Assembly (NCBI RefSeq): GCF_004297125.1
Contig: NZ_SCVD01000021.1
Coordinates: 124,001 to 188,000, forward strand
Source of the DNA: Phenylobacterium sp.
GTDB lineage: Bacteria; Pseudomonadota; Alphaproteobacteria; Caulobacterales; Caulobacteraceae
Direction: 5' to 3'
Length of the DNA: 64,000 bases
Part shown: positions 14,972-23,363 of the stretch, in pieces
Layout: each line of letters opens with the position of its first letter
Position numbering within the stretch: position 1 is the first letter of the stretch
The notes under the pieces: generated by a model
Seen by the model: only the letters and a program-made list of their open reading frames with translations
Databases searched by the model: none
What the model was told of the DNA's origin: nothing
Program-made: the position numbers and the translations under genes

Positions 14972-15764
14972 CCCCACGCCGTTCACGGCGATCGTGCTGG
15001 CCGCCCAGCGCGCCGGCCGGGTCGATCTCCTGGCCGTCGAGGCGGGCGTCACCAACAAGAGCCTGGCGCCCATCCAGGGCGCACCGTTGATCCGCCACGT
15101 GGTCGAGGCGCTGTTCGCCACGCCCGGGCTCAGCCGCGTGCGGATCGTGGTGGAGCCGCAGACGGCCGCCGCCATCGCGGCCGCGCTCCCCCGCGGGCCG
15201 GCCCCTGTCGACTTCGTGACCGCGGCCGACAATCTCGCCGACAGCGTCTATGCGGCCGTGGCGGGCGTGGATCAGCCGATGCTGGTGACCACCTCCGACA
15301 ATGTCCTGCTGACGCCCGAGGCGGTCCGCGCGACCCTCGCGCCGCTGGCGGCGGGCGCCGACGTGTCGCTGGCGCTGGCCACGGAGGCGGCGGTGCTGGC
15401 CGCCCATCCGCAGGGTCAGCGGCGGTTCTATCGATTCTCCGACGACGCCTATTCCAACTGCAACCTCTACGCCCTCGGCGGACCGGGGGCGATGCGGGTG
15501 GCCGAGAGCTTCCGGAGCGGCGGCCAGTTCGCCAAGAAGCCGTTGCGGATGATGGTCGCCCTGGGGCCGGTCAACCTGGCCCTGCTGCTGATGAAACGCC
15601 TGTCCCTGCGCGGCGCCCTCCGGCGGCTGTCACGGCGCTTCCGGTTGGCGGTGGAGCCGGTGATCCTTGCCGACGGCGCCCAGGCCATCGACGTGGACAA
15701 CGCCCGCACCTATGCGTGCGCGGAGATCCTGCTGGCCAGGCGGCGGCAGGCGCAGGCCGCCTGA
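14958..15764 (+). CDS. MobA-like / sugar nucleotidyltransferase-family protein
   Basis: NTP-transferase-fold protein of 268 residues. It starts FTAIVLAAQRAGRVDLLAVE, a variant of the usual LAAGxGxR nucleotide loop, with the N-terminal glycine missing (LAAQ) and lysine in TNKSLAPIQGAPLIRHVVEAL. The metal-binding aspartate is probably in MLVTTSDNVLLTP. A second conserved stretch, SNCNLYALGGPG, resembles the product-side loop of molybdopterin- or sugar-nucleotidyltransferases. It is third in the ATP-grasp operon, overlapping the previous gene by 14 bases. It could activate a sugar or alcohol as an NDP/CMP derivative for the nearby glycosyltransferases. The altered loop leaves activity open. Confidence 0.78.
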   Translation: MSPPDPTPFTAIVLAAQRAGRVDLLAVEAGVTNKSLAPIQGAPLIRHVVEALFATPGLSRVRIVVEPQTAAAIAAALPRGPAPVDFVTAADNLADSVYAAVAGVDQPMLVTTSDNVLLTPEAVRATLAPLAAGADVSLALATEAAVLAAHPQGQRRFYRFSDDAYSNCNLYALGGPGAMRVAESFRSGGQFAKKPLRMMVALGPVNLALLLMKRLSLRGALRRLSRRFRLAVEPVILADGAQAIDVDNARTYACAEILLARRRQAQAA

Positions 15765-15780
15765 CCGCCTTCCGGGCGCC

Positions 15781-17247
15781 TCAGCCCAGCCGCCAGTTTG
15801 AGATCATGGCGTAGAACACCGACTCCTTGCGCTGGGCGGCCTGGATGTCGGTCATCAGCGTCGAGAGCCGGCCCTTTCCGTTGTCGCGCGCGGCGATGAC
15901 GGACTGGTTGTAGGCGCGGATGTTCGACGGGCCGACCGGGGCCGGAGGGGGTGGCGGAGCCGGCGCGCGCCGGGCGGCCGCGCCCTTCCCCCCGCCCTTG
16001 GCGGCGGTCTGGACTGGGGCCGGGGCGGAGCCGGGCGGACCCACCTCGGCGGCGCGGACGTAGCCGGTCTGGCCGCCCACCTCGACTTCCCACCAGCCGC
16101 CGTCGGCGGCGCCGGCCTTGGCCTGCAGCGCGCTGCCCACCGGCAGGCTCTTGACCGGGGCGGCCGAGGCCACCGGGGCCGAGCGGACCACCGCGGCCCT
16201 GATGGTCACCAGGGCGGGCGGCGCGGCGGCCGGAGGGGCCTGCTGGGCCTGGCCCTGGGCCGGCGCGGCGCCCGCCTTGGGCATGGAGAGCTTGGTCACC
16301 GAGGCCGCGGTGGCATAGGCCGGCGTCTGATTGCCGAGAACCTCGGCCTCCGAAGATCCGTCGGTCATGGCGCGGCCCTGGGTGAAGGTCTTCGCCATGC
16401 CCGCGTGCTGTTCGACCACGCCCCCGGTGAGGTCGATGTCCTTCTTGAGCGCGCTGGTCAGCTCGGTCCGCTCGCGCTTGATCGCCTTGCGGTCCTTGTC
16501 GTTGCTGGCGCCGGCCAGGCGGGTGTTGATGTCGTTGAGCTGGGCCGAGCGGCACTCCACCAGTGCGGCGCCGTTGTCGGCGATCGAGCGGCTGACCGCG
16601 AGCTGGCGTCCGGCGTCCTGGTCGATGTTGAACGAGGCCTTCTTCAGGTCGCCGCCGGCCTCCTGCTCCTTGAGCTTGGCGTAGGCGTCGGCCGTCGCGA
16701 CGATGGCCACCAGCACGGCCAGCGCGGCATAGGCCTTCATGTTGTCGCCGCCGCTGCCGCCGAAGCCGCCGTAGCCGCTGACGCCCGGCACATTCAGGCC
16801 CATGGCGCCGCTCAGCATGTCCTGGCCGAACATCAGCGAGGCGGTCGGGGCCGCCGCCGGCGCGCCGCCGGCCTGGGCCTGCTGCTGGGCGGCGCTCTGC
16901 ATCGCCATGCCACCGACCGCGCCCATCAGGCTGCTCATGCCGCCGAACCCACCGCCGCCGAACCCGCTGCCGCCCCGGCCCATCGGGATGCCGCCGCTCA
17001 TGACGGCCTTGCCCAGCACCATCGCGCCCGACTTGAGCCCCTCGCCGATGGCGGCGCTCATCTTGGATTTCTTGAGGTCGGCGTATTCCTTGTCGAGCTT
17101 CTGCAAGGGCTCGCGCTGGGGCGCGCAGGCGTTGAGGATCGCGTCCTTGCCGCCCTTGCCCTGGGCCATCACCGGCTGGACCGTCAGGCTGAGCAGCGCG
17201 ACCGCGCTGACCGCCATCCGCAGCCGTGAGTTGCGAAGCGTATTCAT
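15781..17247 (-). CDS. Exported SH3b-domain protein
   Basis: Exported protein of 488 residues. A signal peptide ends near VQPVMAQG (about residue 29). The next 150 residues hold Gly-rich low-complexity stretches (about 65-90) and a hydrophobic helix MKAYAALAVLVAIVATADAY near residue 170. A charged helical region follows, then a bacterial SH3 domain (about 345-405, VTIRAAVVRSAPVASAAPVK to GQTGYVRAAEVG) and a Pro/Ala-rich linker. SH3b domains commonly bind cell-wall peptides. GGGGGGA precedes the ATG. It lies 20 bases after the caspase-like gene, so the two products probably act together at the envelope. Function unknown. Confidence 0.75.
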   Translation of the reverse strand: MNTLRNSRLRMAVSAVALLSLTVQPVMAQGKGGKDAILNACAPQREPLQKLDKEYADLKKSKMSAAIGEGLKSGAMVLGKAVMSGGIPMGRGGSGFGGGGFGGMSSLMGAVGGMAMQSAAQQQAQAGGAPAAAPTASLMFGQDMLSGAMGLNVPGVSGYGGFGGSGGDNMKAYAALAVLVAIVATADAYAKLKEQEAGGDLKKASFNIDQDAGRQLAVSRSIADNGAALVECRSAQLNDINTRLAGASNDKDRKAIKRERTELTSALKKDIDLTGGVVEQHAGMAKTFTQGRAMTDGSSEAEVLGNQTPAYATAASVTKLSMPKAGAAPAQGQAQQAPPAAAPPALVTIRAAVVRSAPVASAAPVKSLPVGSALQAKAGAADGGWWEVEVGGQTGYVRAAEVGPPGSAPAPVQTAAKGGGKGAAARRAPAPPPPPAPVGPSNIRAYNQSVIAARDNGKGRLSTLMTDIQAAQRKESVFYAMISNWRLG

Positions 17248-17267
17248 CTGTAGTCCCCCCGTAATCC

Positions 17268-19319
17268 CTAGCTCACGGCCCCCAGCCGCTCGAGTTCGCC
17301 GCGGGCCTCCTGATCGCCGGCCGCCAGCGCCTTGCGGTAGTAGTCGATCGCCTTCTTCCGGTCGGCGCGCACGCCCTGGCCGGTTTCGTACATGATGCCC
17401 AGGTTGCGCATGGCGAGCGCGCTGCCGCGGTCCGCCGCGGCCTGGAACAGCCGCACGGCCTCGGCCGGATTGGCCCGCACGCCCGCGCCACGCACGGTCA
17501 TGCTGCCTAGGCCAAGATAGCCGCGGGCGTCACCGGCGTTTGCGGCCAAACGGTAGTATTCTGCGGCGCGCGCGTAGTCCTGCGGTAGGCCACTACCGTT
17601 TTCCAGCATGACGGCCAGGCTGGACATGCCCTCGCTGTTCCCGGCCTCGGCGGCGCGCTGGTACCAGGTTGCGGCCTGGACCTCGTCCTTGGCCACCGCC
17701 TCGCCGTCCTCGTAGGCGTAGCCCAGGCGGACCATGGCGTCGGTGTCGCCGGCCACTGCGGCGCGCTGGTAGAGGTTGAAGGCGCGGCGGCCGTCCCTGG
17801 CCACTCCCTGGCCGCGCTCGTACAGCTCGGCGAGCTGAGCGATCGACGGGCCGTCGCCGGCGTCCACGGCTTTCTGCAGCCAGCCGGCCGCCTGGCGGGG
17901 ATCCTGGCCGACGCCGCGGCCGCGCAGATACGCCTCGGCCAGCATGCCCATGGCGTTGGCCGAGCCGCGGTCGGCGGCCTTCTGGATCCAGTCGAAGCCG
18001 GCCTTTTCGTCCTTGGCCGTGCCGAAGCCGTTCAGGCGGCAGAGTCCCCAGTTGACCATGCCGCCGGAGTGGCCGGCGTCGGCCGAGGCCTTGAACCACT
18101 TGGCCGCCGCCTCAGCGCTCTTGGGCGCGCCCTTACCGGTGAGCGACATGACGCCAAGGTTGTACATGGCCGCGCCGTTGCCCTGTTGGGCGGCGGTGGT
18201 CCAGTCGCGCGCGGCGGCGGCGAAATCGCCGCGGGCGAAGGCGTCGCGGGCGCTGATCACCAGGTCCTGGCCGGGCTGGGCGGAGCGTGAGGCCACCTGG
18301 AACGAGCCGGCCGGCAGCTTCTCCAGCGCCCGGATGCGGTTGGAGGCCAGCTTGCGGAACGAACCGGTGATCTCGCCGCGGTCCTGGGCCTCCATATAGG
18401 CCTTGAAGTCGGCCGGATCGTCGGAGTCCTTGACCGTGTTCCAGAAGACCTGGTCCTTCTCCCACTTGATCTTGGTGAGATCGGCGGTGGGGGCGGCGGA
18501 CGCCTGCTTCACCGGGCCGTTGAGGTCGAAGCTCCAGTGGACGTTGGGCCAGATGCCCTGCAGGTCCGGAGTCTGCTCGCCCTCGGTCATCCGTTCGACC
18601 TCGGCCTGCACATAGCTGGGCAGTTCGCCGACGGTTATGCCGGGGCGGGTCATGCCCTGGGTGAGGGCGATGGCGAAGGGGCTGTTGGCCGCGCCCGCGG
18701 CGCCGTCCTGGGCCACCTGGCCGGGGCCGGCGGCCATCAGGGTCACCACCGCGACGCTGGTCGGGCCGGATTCCCGGGCGAGGCCGCGGGAATTGCCGCC
18801 GATGCTGCGGGTGGCGGTCGGGTTGTTGCGGCAGGCGTCCAGGATGATCAGGCGGACGGCCTTGGCGCCGACCATCGCCTGGCCCAGGCGAGCGGATTCC
18901 ACGGCCGAGCCCGTGAGGGCGGACTTGTTGGTGCTGACGGCGTCCTTGGGCAGCAGGTAGTTCACGCCGTCGATCATCGCGCCGTGGCCGGCGTAGTAGA
19001 TCACCGCGGCTTCGGAGCCCTTGGCCGCCTCTTCGAAGTCGCCCAGGCCCTCGATGAGCTGGGCGCGGTTGGGGTCGGTCAGCACCTTCACCTGGAAACC
19101 AAGTTTCTGCAGGGTCGCCTGCACCAGGCGGGCGTCTTTGGCCGGGTTCGCCAGGCTGGGAACCTTGTCGTATTTGGAGACGCCGACAATCAGGGCCACG
19201 CGCTGGGCGGCCCAGGCGCCATTGGCGACGGCGACGTTGATGACGACGGCCGCGAAGACCGCCTTCCAGCGCGTCTTCGGCCCACGGCCAGCCCCGGGCG
19301 GCGACCACGCCTTACCCAT
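17268..19319 (-). CDS. Caspase-like (C14) protein with Sel1 repeats
   Basis: Exported or membrane-anchored protein of 683 residues. After an N-terminal hydrophobic segment (about residues 18-38) comes a caspase-fold domain (about 40-250). The catalytic dyad is visible: histidine in IYYAGHGAM (His112) and cysteine in LIILDACRNNP (Cys163). This is the arrangement of bacterial metacaspase/caspase-like peptidases. The C-terminal half (about 365-680) is a run of about eight Sel1-type TPR repeats, for example GSANAMGMLAEAYLRGRGVG. I chose the ATG at 19319 because GGAGGGG stands seven bases upstream. It heads an operon with the SH3b protein. Targets of such proteins are mostly unknown; a role in envelope stress or regulated proteolysis is a guess. 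Confidence 0.86.
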   Translation of the reverse strand: MGKAWSPPGAGRGPKTRWKAVFAAVVINVAVANGAWAAQRVALIVGVSKYDKVPSLANPAKDARLVQATLQKLGFQVKVLTDPNRAQLIEGLGDFEEAAKGSEAAVIYYAGHGAMIDGVNYLLPKDAVSTNKSALTGSAVESARLGQAMVGAKAVRLIILDACRNNPTATRSIGGNSRGLARESGPTSVAVVTLMAAGPGQVAQDGAAGAANSPFAIALTQGMTRPGITVGELPSYVQAEVERMTEGEQTPDLQGIWPNVHWSFDLNGPVKQASAAPTADLTKIKWEKDQVFWNTVKDSDDPADFKAYMEAQDRGEITGSFRKLASNRIRALEKLPAGSFQVASRSAQPGQDLVISARDAFARGDFAAAARDWTTAAQQGNGAAMYNLGVMSLTGKGAPKSAEAAAKWFKASADAGHSGGMVNWGLCRLNGFGTAKDEKAGFDWIQKAADRGSANAMGMLAEAYLRGRGVGQDPRQAAGWLQKAVDAGDGPSIAQLAELYERGQGVARDGRRAFNLYQRAAVAGDTDAMVRLGYAYEDGEAVAKDEVQAATWYQRAAEAGNSEGMSSLAVMLENGSGLPQDYARAAEYYRLAANAGDARGYLGLGSMTVRGAGVRANPAEAVRLFQAAADRGSALAMRNLGIMYETGQGVRADRKKAIDYYRKALAAGDQEARGELERLGAVS

Positions 19320-19555
19320 CACTTCGCCCCTCCAACCCAAGCTTCACCAGAATAACTCAAAAATCCCAAACAGCAGCGCTTTGCGAGACGCAACCCGCCG
19401 AATTTGCGACGTATTCCCTCTATTCGTTCGGCGGGACCGCTTGGAGGCGCCGCGGGAGCGCCGGCGGCCGGCTTTGCGGCTCCCCCCAGCGTGCTGCGAG
19501 AACCACGCGGCCCAAACCGGCTGTCGCGCGTCTCCGGCTTGAGCGATGCTTACGC

Positions 19556-20167
19556 ATGATCGTTCGCGACCTCGACCAGCTGTGCTCCATCTACCAGGCG
19601 CCTCTCGCGCCGGCCTCGGTTGTGAAGGAAGTGGCCTGGATCACCCCTGCGTACCGGGCCCTGATCGAGGCTTCTCCATTCGTGGCCCTGGCGACGAGCG
19701 GGCCGGAAGGCCTCGACTGCAGCCCCCGGGGGGACGGCCCCGGCTTCGTCTGAGTGGCTGACCCCAAGACCCTCATCATGCCGGACCGTCGAGGGAACAA
19801 TCGTATCGACAGCCTGCGCAACATCGTCCGCGACCCGCGCGTGGCGCTGCTGTTCCTCATCCCCGGCTCGGGGACGACATTTCGCGTGAACGGCCGGGCG
19901 GTGATCTCGGCCGACCCCGAGTTGCTGGATTCGTTCGCCGTCGAGGGGTCGGCCCCCAGGACCGCGATCATCGTCAGCGTCGAGGCCGCCTACTTCCAAT
20001 GCGCCCGGGCGGTGGTGCGCTCCGCGCTTTGGAATCCTGCCAGGCACGTCAAGGCCGGCGATCTGCCTACGCCCGGCGAAATGCTCGCGGCCGTCAGCGG
20101 GGGCGAAGTCGGCGGCAAGGCTTACGACGACGACTGGCCGTCACGCGCGGCGAAATCGCTCTGGTAG
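19556..20167 (+). pseudogene. PPOX-family FMN protein interrupted by TGA
   Basis: The frame encodes a pyridoxamine-5-phosphate-oxidase-like flavoprotein of about 203 codons, of the DR2398-type subfamily. It is interrupted at 19751-19753 by TGA. The first part (65 codons, MIVRDLDQLCSIYQAPLAP to RGDGPGFV) and the second (VADPKTLIMPDRRGNNRIDS to the end) are in the same frame and join exactly over the stop. Relatives have arginine at this point (GFVRV), so one C-to-T change turning CGA into TGA explains it. The codon after the stop is GTG, which could allow restart of a truncated protein. It may be a recent inactivation, a sequencing error, or readthrough. Confidence 0.8.
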
Positions 20168-20231
20168 GCGGCGCGAGGATGGGCGCCGGCGGTCTCCCTC
20201 CCCGCGGATGGGAGAGCGAGACCTGGTTCCG

Positions 20232-20816
20232 TTACCGCTTGGCCTCGGGGTACTGGACCCGGGGCTTCAGGTTCTCGATCACCGCCCGGGCGTCGAAGGC
20301 CTTCACATCGTCGGTGGGCTTGGCGCCCTTCTGCATGACGATCTCGGCCGAGGCTTCGAACCGCTCGACCGTGCGCACGTCCACACGGTCGGCCCAGAAG
20401 GGGTCGCCCCAGAAGGGATCCCAGCCGCGCCAGCCGAAGCCGCGGCCATAGTAACGCCACGACGGACGCCAGAAGCCGTATGACCCGTACCAGGGCCGAT
20501 AGAACGGATCCGGCTCGACATAGGACTGGGTCTTCCTGTCGGTGTCGCGGTCGACCACGGCGAACCAGTCGTAGCCGCTCTCGACCGTCAGCTCGGCGGC
20601 CCGGAAGAGCAGGTAGCCCTCCACGGTCTCGCGGCTGGTGAGCGAATTGCCCATGAAGTTGACGCGATACCGGTTGGGCTCGAGGCGAACCTCGGAATAG
20701 CCGCCCGCCGTGGACTGCCCCTTTACGTTGGGCTGGTAGGGCGTAGGTGTCGCGCAGGCGGCGAGGCCGGCCGAGAGAACCAGTGCGACTGCGAAAGCGG
20801 CTGATTTCTTTGACAT
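20232..20816 (-). CDS. CC0125/CC1285-family lipoprotein
   Basis: Lipoprotein of 194 residues. The signal peptide MSKKSAAFAVALVLSAGLA leads to the lipobox LAAC with the lipidated cysteine near residue 21. The mature part has a conserved SEVRLEPNRYRVNFMGNSLT segment, the feature of the family named after Caulobacter CC0125/CC1285. An aromatic, glycine-rich stretch with many W, Y and F follows (about residues 105-145, for example GYGFWRPSWRYYGRG-like), then a C-terminal basic end. There is no aspartate at +2, so outer-membrane sorting is likely. It is monocistronic, and its function is unknown. Confidence 0.85.
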   Translation of the reverse strand: MSKKSAAFAVALVLSAGLAACATPTPYQPNVKGQSTAGGYSEVRLEPNRYRVNFMGNSLTSRETVEGYLLFRAAELTVESGYDWFAVVDRDTDRKTQSYVEPDPFYRPWYGSYGFWRPSWRYYGRGFGWRGWDPFWGDPFWADRVDVRTVERFEASAEIVMQKGAKPTDDVKAFDARAVIENLKPRVQYPEAKR

Positions 20817-20904
20817 TTGCTTATCTCGAACTCGGACGTCCCCATCCGCAGGGATGTATGTTCCACAACACTTCGCCGCAATTGTGGTTGCGGCGTTTCG
20901 GTTC

Positions 20905-21309
20905 TCAGGCCTGGGTGACCGCCAGGACGTAAATCAACCGGCCGAGCGACCCGAACAGCAGGACCGCCACGGCCAGGGCCTGGATCAGGAAGCCGGCTTC
21001 GCGCTTCTTCGGGTCGGCCACGTAGCCCAACTGGTAGACGATCCGCCCCACGATCCAGACCAGTCCGATGGCCGCGGCCCAAAGGTCGCTCCAGTAGATC
21101 GCGAACAGCCACAATGGGACCAGGAACAGCGGCAGCCATTCCAGGGTGTTGTAGTGGGCGCGGATGGTGCGCTCCAGGACCGGGTCGCCGGTCATGGCGG
21201 GGGCGTCGATCCCGCACTTCCTGCGCGCCCGCGCCACCTGCAGGCTCATCCAGAAATAGGTCAGCAGGGCCAGGAGCGTGACGATGGCGACAAGGGCGTG
21301 GGACTGCAT
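20905..21309 (-). CDS. MAPEG-family membrane protein
   Basis: Integral membrane protein of 134 residues with four predicted helices (about 5-23, 60-78, 80-97 and 108-130). The MAPEG signature is present in ERTIRAHYNTLEWLPLFLVP (residues 46-65) and in GRIVYQLGYVAD. Family members are membrane glutathione transferases or peroxidases in eukaryotes; bacterial versions are poorly studied. It stands alone on the minus strand between the lipoprotein and the KTSC gene. The ATG at 21309 gives the usual length. Confidence 0.86.
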   Translation of the reverse strand: MQSHALVAIVTLLALLTYFWMSLQVARARRKCGIDAPAMTGDPVLERTIRAHYNTLEWLPLFLVPLWLFAIYWSDLWAAAIGLVWIVGRIVYQLGYVADPKKREAGFLIQALAVAVLLFGSLGRLIYVLAVTQA

Positions 21310-21441
21310 CCAGGGGGTTCCTCGACAGCGGCGAACAAGCGCCGCCGTTCCGAAGACCTTGGCGCCTTATGGCGGCCGGGGGAACCGATACGATCGGCCC
21401 GCGCGTTCTAGGGGGTGTCAGGCCCTCCGGGAGCACCGCCC

Positions 21442-21648
21442 ATGGACGTCGACTCCACAGCCATCCAGGCGATCGACTACGATGCGGACCACGAGAAGCT
21501 GTTCGTCCGCTTCATGAGCGGCGAACGCTACCTCTACGTCGGCGTGCCCGGCGAGGTGTGCCGCTCGTTCCTGGACGCGGACTCCAAAGGTCGGTTCTTC
21601 CAGGCAGAGATCCGCGACCAGTACCCCTACAACCGCCTGGAGGGCTGA
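21442..21648 (+). CDS. KTSC-domain protein
   Basis: Small protein of 68 residues consisting of a KTSC domain, named after lysyl-tRNA-synthetase C-terminal-like sequences. The features are DSTAIQAIDYDADHEKLFVR, then FMSGERYLYVGVPGEV and FFQAEIRDQYPYNRL. I chose the ATG at 21442 with GGAG eight bases upstream; a GTG 27 bases earlier would add nine unconserved residues. KTSC proteins are common as free-standing small genes, and no role is established. It converges with argG. Confidence 0.85.
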   Translation: MDVDSTAIQAIDYDADHEKLFVRFMSGERYLYVGVPGEVCRSFLDADSKGRFFQAEIRDQYPYNRLEG

Positions 21649-21705
21649 GCGCGAGAGTTGGCGGGCCGCCGCCGGGACGCCCCGGCCGACGGCTTTCCGA
21701 AGGCG

Positions 21706-22926
21706 CTATCCGCGCTTGTCCCGCTTCGCCGCCACGCGCAGGCGCAGCGCGTTGAGCTTGATGAAGCCCGCCGCGTCGCGGTGGTCGTAGGCGACCTTGC
21801 CTTCCTCGAAGGTGACCAGTTCCTGGTCGTACAGCGAGTAGGGACTGTTGCGGCCGATGATGGTGACATTGCCCTTGTAGAGCTTCACCCGGACTTGTCC
21901 GGTCACCTTCTCCTGGCTGAAATCGATCGCCGCCTGCAGCATCTCGCGCTCGGGGGCGAACCAGAAGCCGTTGTAGATGAGCGACGCGTACTTCGGCATC
22001 AGCTCGTCCTTCAGGTGCATGGCGCCCCGGTCCAGGGTGATGGACTCGATGCCGCGGTGGGCGGCCAGCAGGATCGTGCCGCCGGGGGTCTCGTAGACGC
22101 CGCGCGACTTCATCCCGACGTAGCGGTTCTCGACCAGGTCCAGGCGGCCGACGCCGTTGTCGTGGCCCAGCTGGTTCAGCTTGGTCAGCAGCGCAGCCGG
22201 GGACATGGCCACGCCGTCGATGGCGACGGGGTCGCCCCGCTCGAAGTCCATCGTGAAGACGGTGGGCTTGTCCGGCGCGGCCTCGGGCGAGAGCGTGCGC
22301 ATGTGGACGAACTCGGGGGCCTCGACGTCCGGGTCCTCCAGGACCTTCCCCTCCGAGGAGGAATGCAGCAGGTTGGCGTCGACGCTGAAGGGCGCCTCGC
22401 CGCGCTTGTCCTTGGTGATCGGAATCTGGTGCTTCTCGGCGAAGTCCAGCAGGGCCTCGCGGCTCTTGAAATCCCACTCGCGCCAGGGCGCCACGACCTG
22501 GATGTCGGGCTCGAGCGCGTAATAGGCGATCTCGAAGCGGACCTGGTCGTTGCCCTTGCCGGTGGCCCCGTGAGCCACCGCGTCGGCGCCGATCTTCCGG
22601 GCGATCTCGATCTGCTTCTTGGCGATCAGCGGCCGCGCGATGGAGGTGCCCAGCAGGTACTGGCCCTCATAGACCGTATTGGCGCGGAACATCGGGAAGA
22701 CGTAGTCGCGCACGAACTCCTCCCGCACGTCCTCGACGAAGGCGTTCTCCGGCTTCACGCCCAGGGTGATGGCCTTGGCGCGGGCGGGCTCGACCTCCTC
22801 GCCCTGGCCCAGGTCGGCCGTGAAGGTCGCCACCTCGGCGCCCAGCTCGGTCTGCAGCCACTTGACGATGGTGGAGCTGTCGAGCCCGCCGGAGTAGGCG
22901 AGGACGACCTTCTTGATGTCGGCCAT
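21706..22926 (-). CDS. argG: Argininosuccinate synthase
   Basis: Enzyme of 406 residues joining citrulline and aspartate with ATP to give argininosuccinate, the penultimate step of arginine synthesis. The N-terminal PP-loop is [31 protein letters not shown] and [20 protein letters not shown] follow, with the C-terminal oligomerisation helix at the end. The length matches the family. It stands alone, 68 bases downstream of a small membrane-protein gene of the same strand. It could also recycle citrulline made by the NOS encoded 12 kb away; that link is only biochemical. Confidence 0.97.
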   Translation of the reverse strand: MADIKKVVLAYSGGLDSSTIVKWLQTELGAEVATFTADLGQGEEVEPARAKAITLGVKPENAFVEDVREEFVRDYVFPMFRANTVYEGQYLLGTSIARPLIAKKQIEIARKIGADAVAHGATGKGNDQVRFEIAYYALEPDIQVVAPWREWDFKSREALLDFAEKHQIPITKDKRGEAPFSVDANLLHSSSEGKVLEDPDVEAPEFVHMRTLSPEAAPDKPTVFTMDFERGDPVAIDGVAMSPAALLTKLNQLGHDNGVGRLDLVENRYVGMKSRGVYETPGGTILLAAHRGIESITLDRGAMHLKDELMPKYASLIYNGFWFAPEREMLQAAIDFSQEKVTGQVRVKLYKGNVTIIGRNSPYSLYDQELVTFEEGKVAYDHRDAAGFIKLNALRLRVAAKRDKRG

Positions 22927-22994
22927 TGCGGGAGGAGCTTTCGTAGCGAGAAACGGAAAAGTCGCGCGCCTTTAAGGGCACGTGGCCGCAGGGT

Positions 22995-23363
22995 TCAAGG
23001 GGTAACGACGCCCTCGTCCTCCAGCGTGCGCAGACTGCCTCGTAGCCATGTCAGGCAGACGACGGCGAACAGGCCCGCCAGCAGGGTGCGCATCAGGAAC
23101 AGGATCACCGCGGACTGGGCGTCGTAGACCGCCATGCGCGACAGGGCCGACAGCGCCAGGCCGAGCACCAGGGGGACGCCGAACATCACGCCCAGCGCCA
23201 CGTTTCGGGCCAGCCGCCAGGTCGGCTTGCCGTCCTTGCCCCACTGCATCGGCATCTTCGCGTCCGCCGGCACGCGCTTCAGCGCCCCGCGGCTGGTGGA
23301 GGCGATCAGGGCCATGGCCAGGATCCACAGGCCATCGGCCAGATAGTGCAGGACGGTGAGCAT
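22995..23363 (-). CDS. Small membrane protein coupled to kup
   Basis: Protein of 122 residues with three likely membrane helices (about 4-20, 52-72 and 83-104) and a short cytoplasmic tail. It is not recognised as a known family. The first helix is followed by a conserved-looking polar loop with WGKDGKPTWRLARN. Its ATG (23363) abuts the stop of kup with no gap, so it is almost certainly translated from the same message. It might be an accessory of the potassium transporter or just an operon neighbour. argG follows on the same strand. Confidence 0.72.
   Translation of the reverse strand: MLTVLHYLADGLWILAMALIASTSRGALKRVPADAKMPMQWGKDGKPTWRLARNVALGVMFGVPLVLGLALSALSRMAVYDAQSAVILFLMRTLLAGLFAVVCLTWLRGSLRTLEDEGVVTP

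Noticed and set aside
19751..19753. Selenocysteine at the in-frame TGA
   Set aside because: The family has arginine here, the site is not catalytic cysteine-like, and no selenocysteine insertion hairpin was recognised just after it.
21706..22926. argG as part of a citrulline-recycling unit with NOS
   Set aside because: It is about 12 kb away in another transcription unit and is a normal biosynthetic gene; only the shared metabolite links them.
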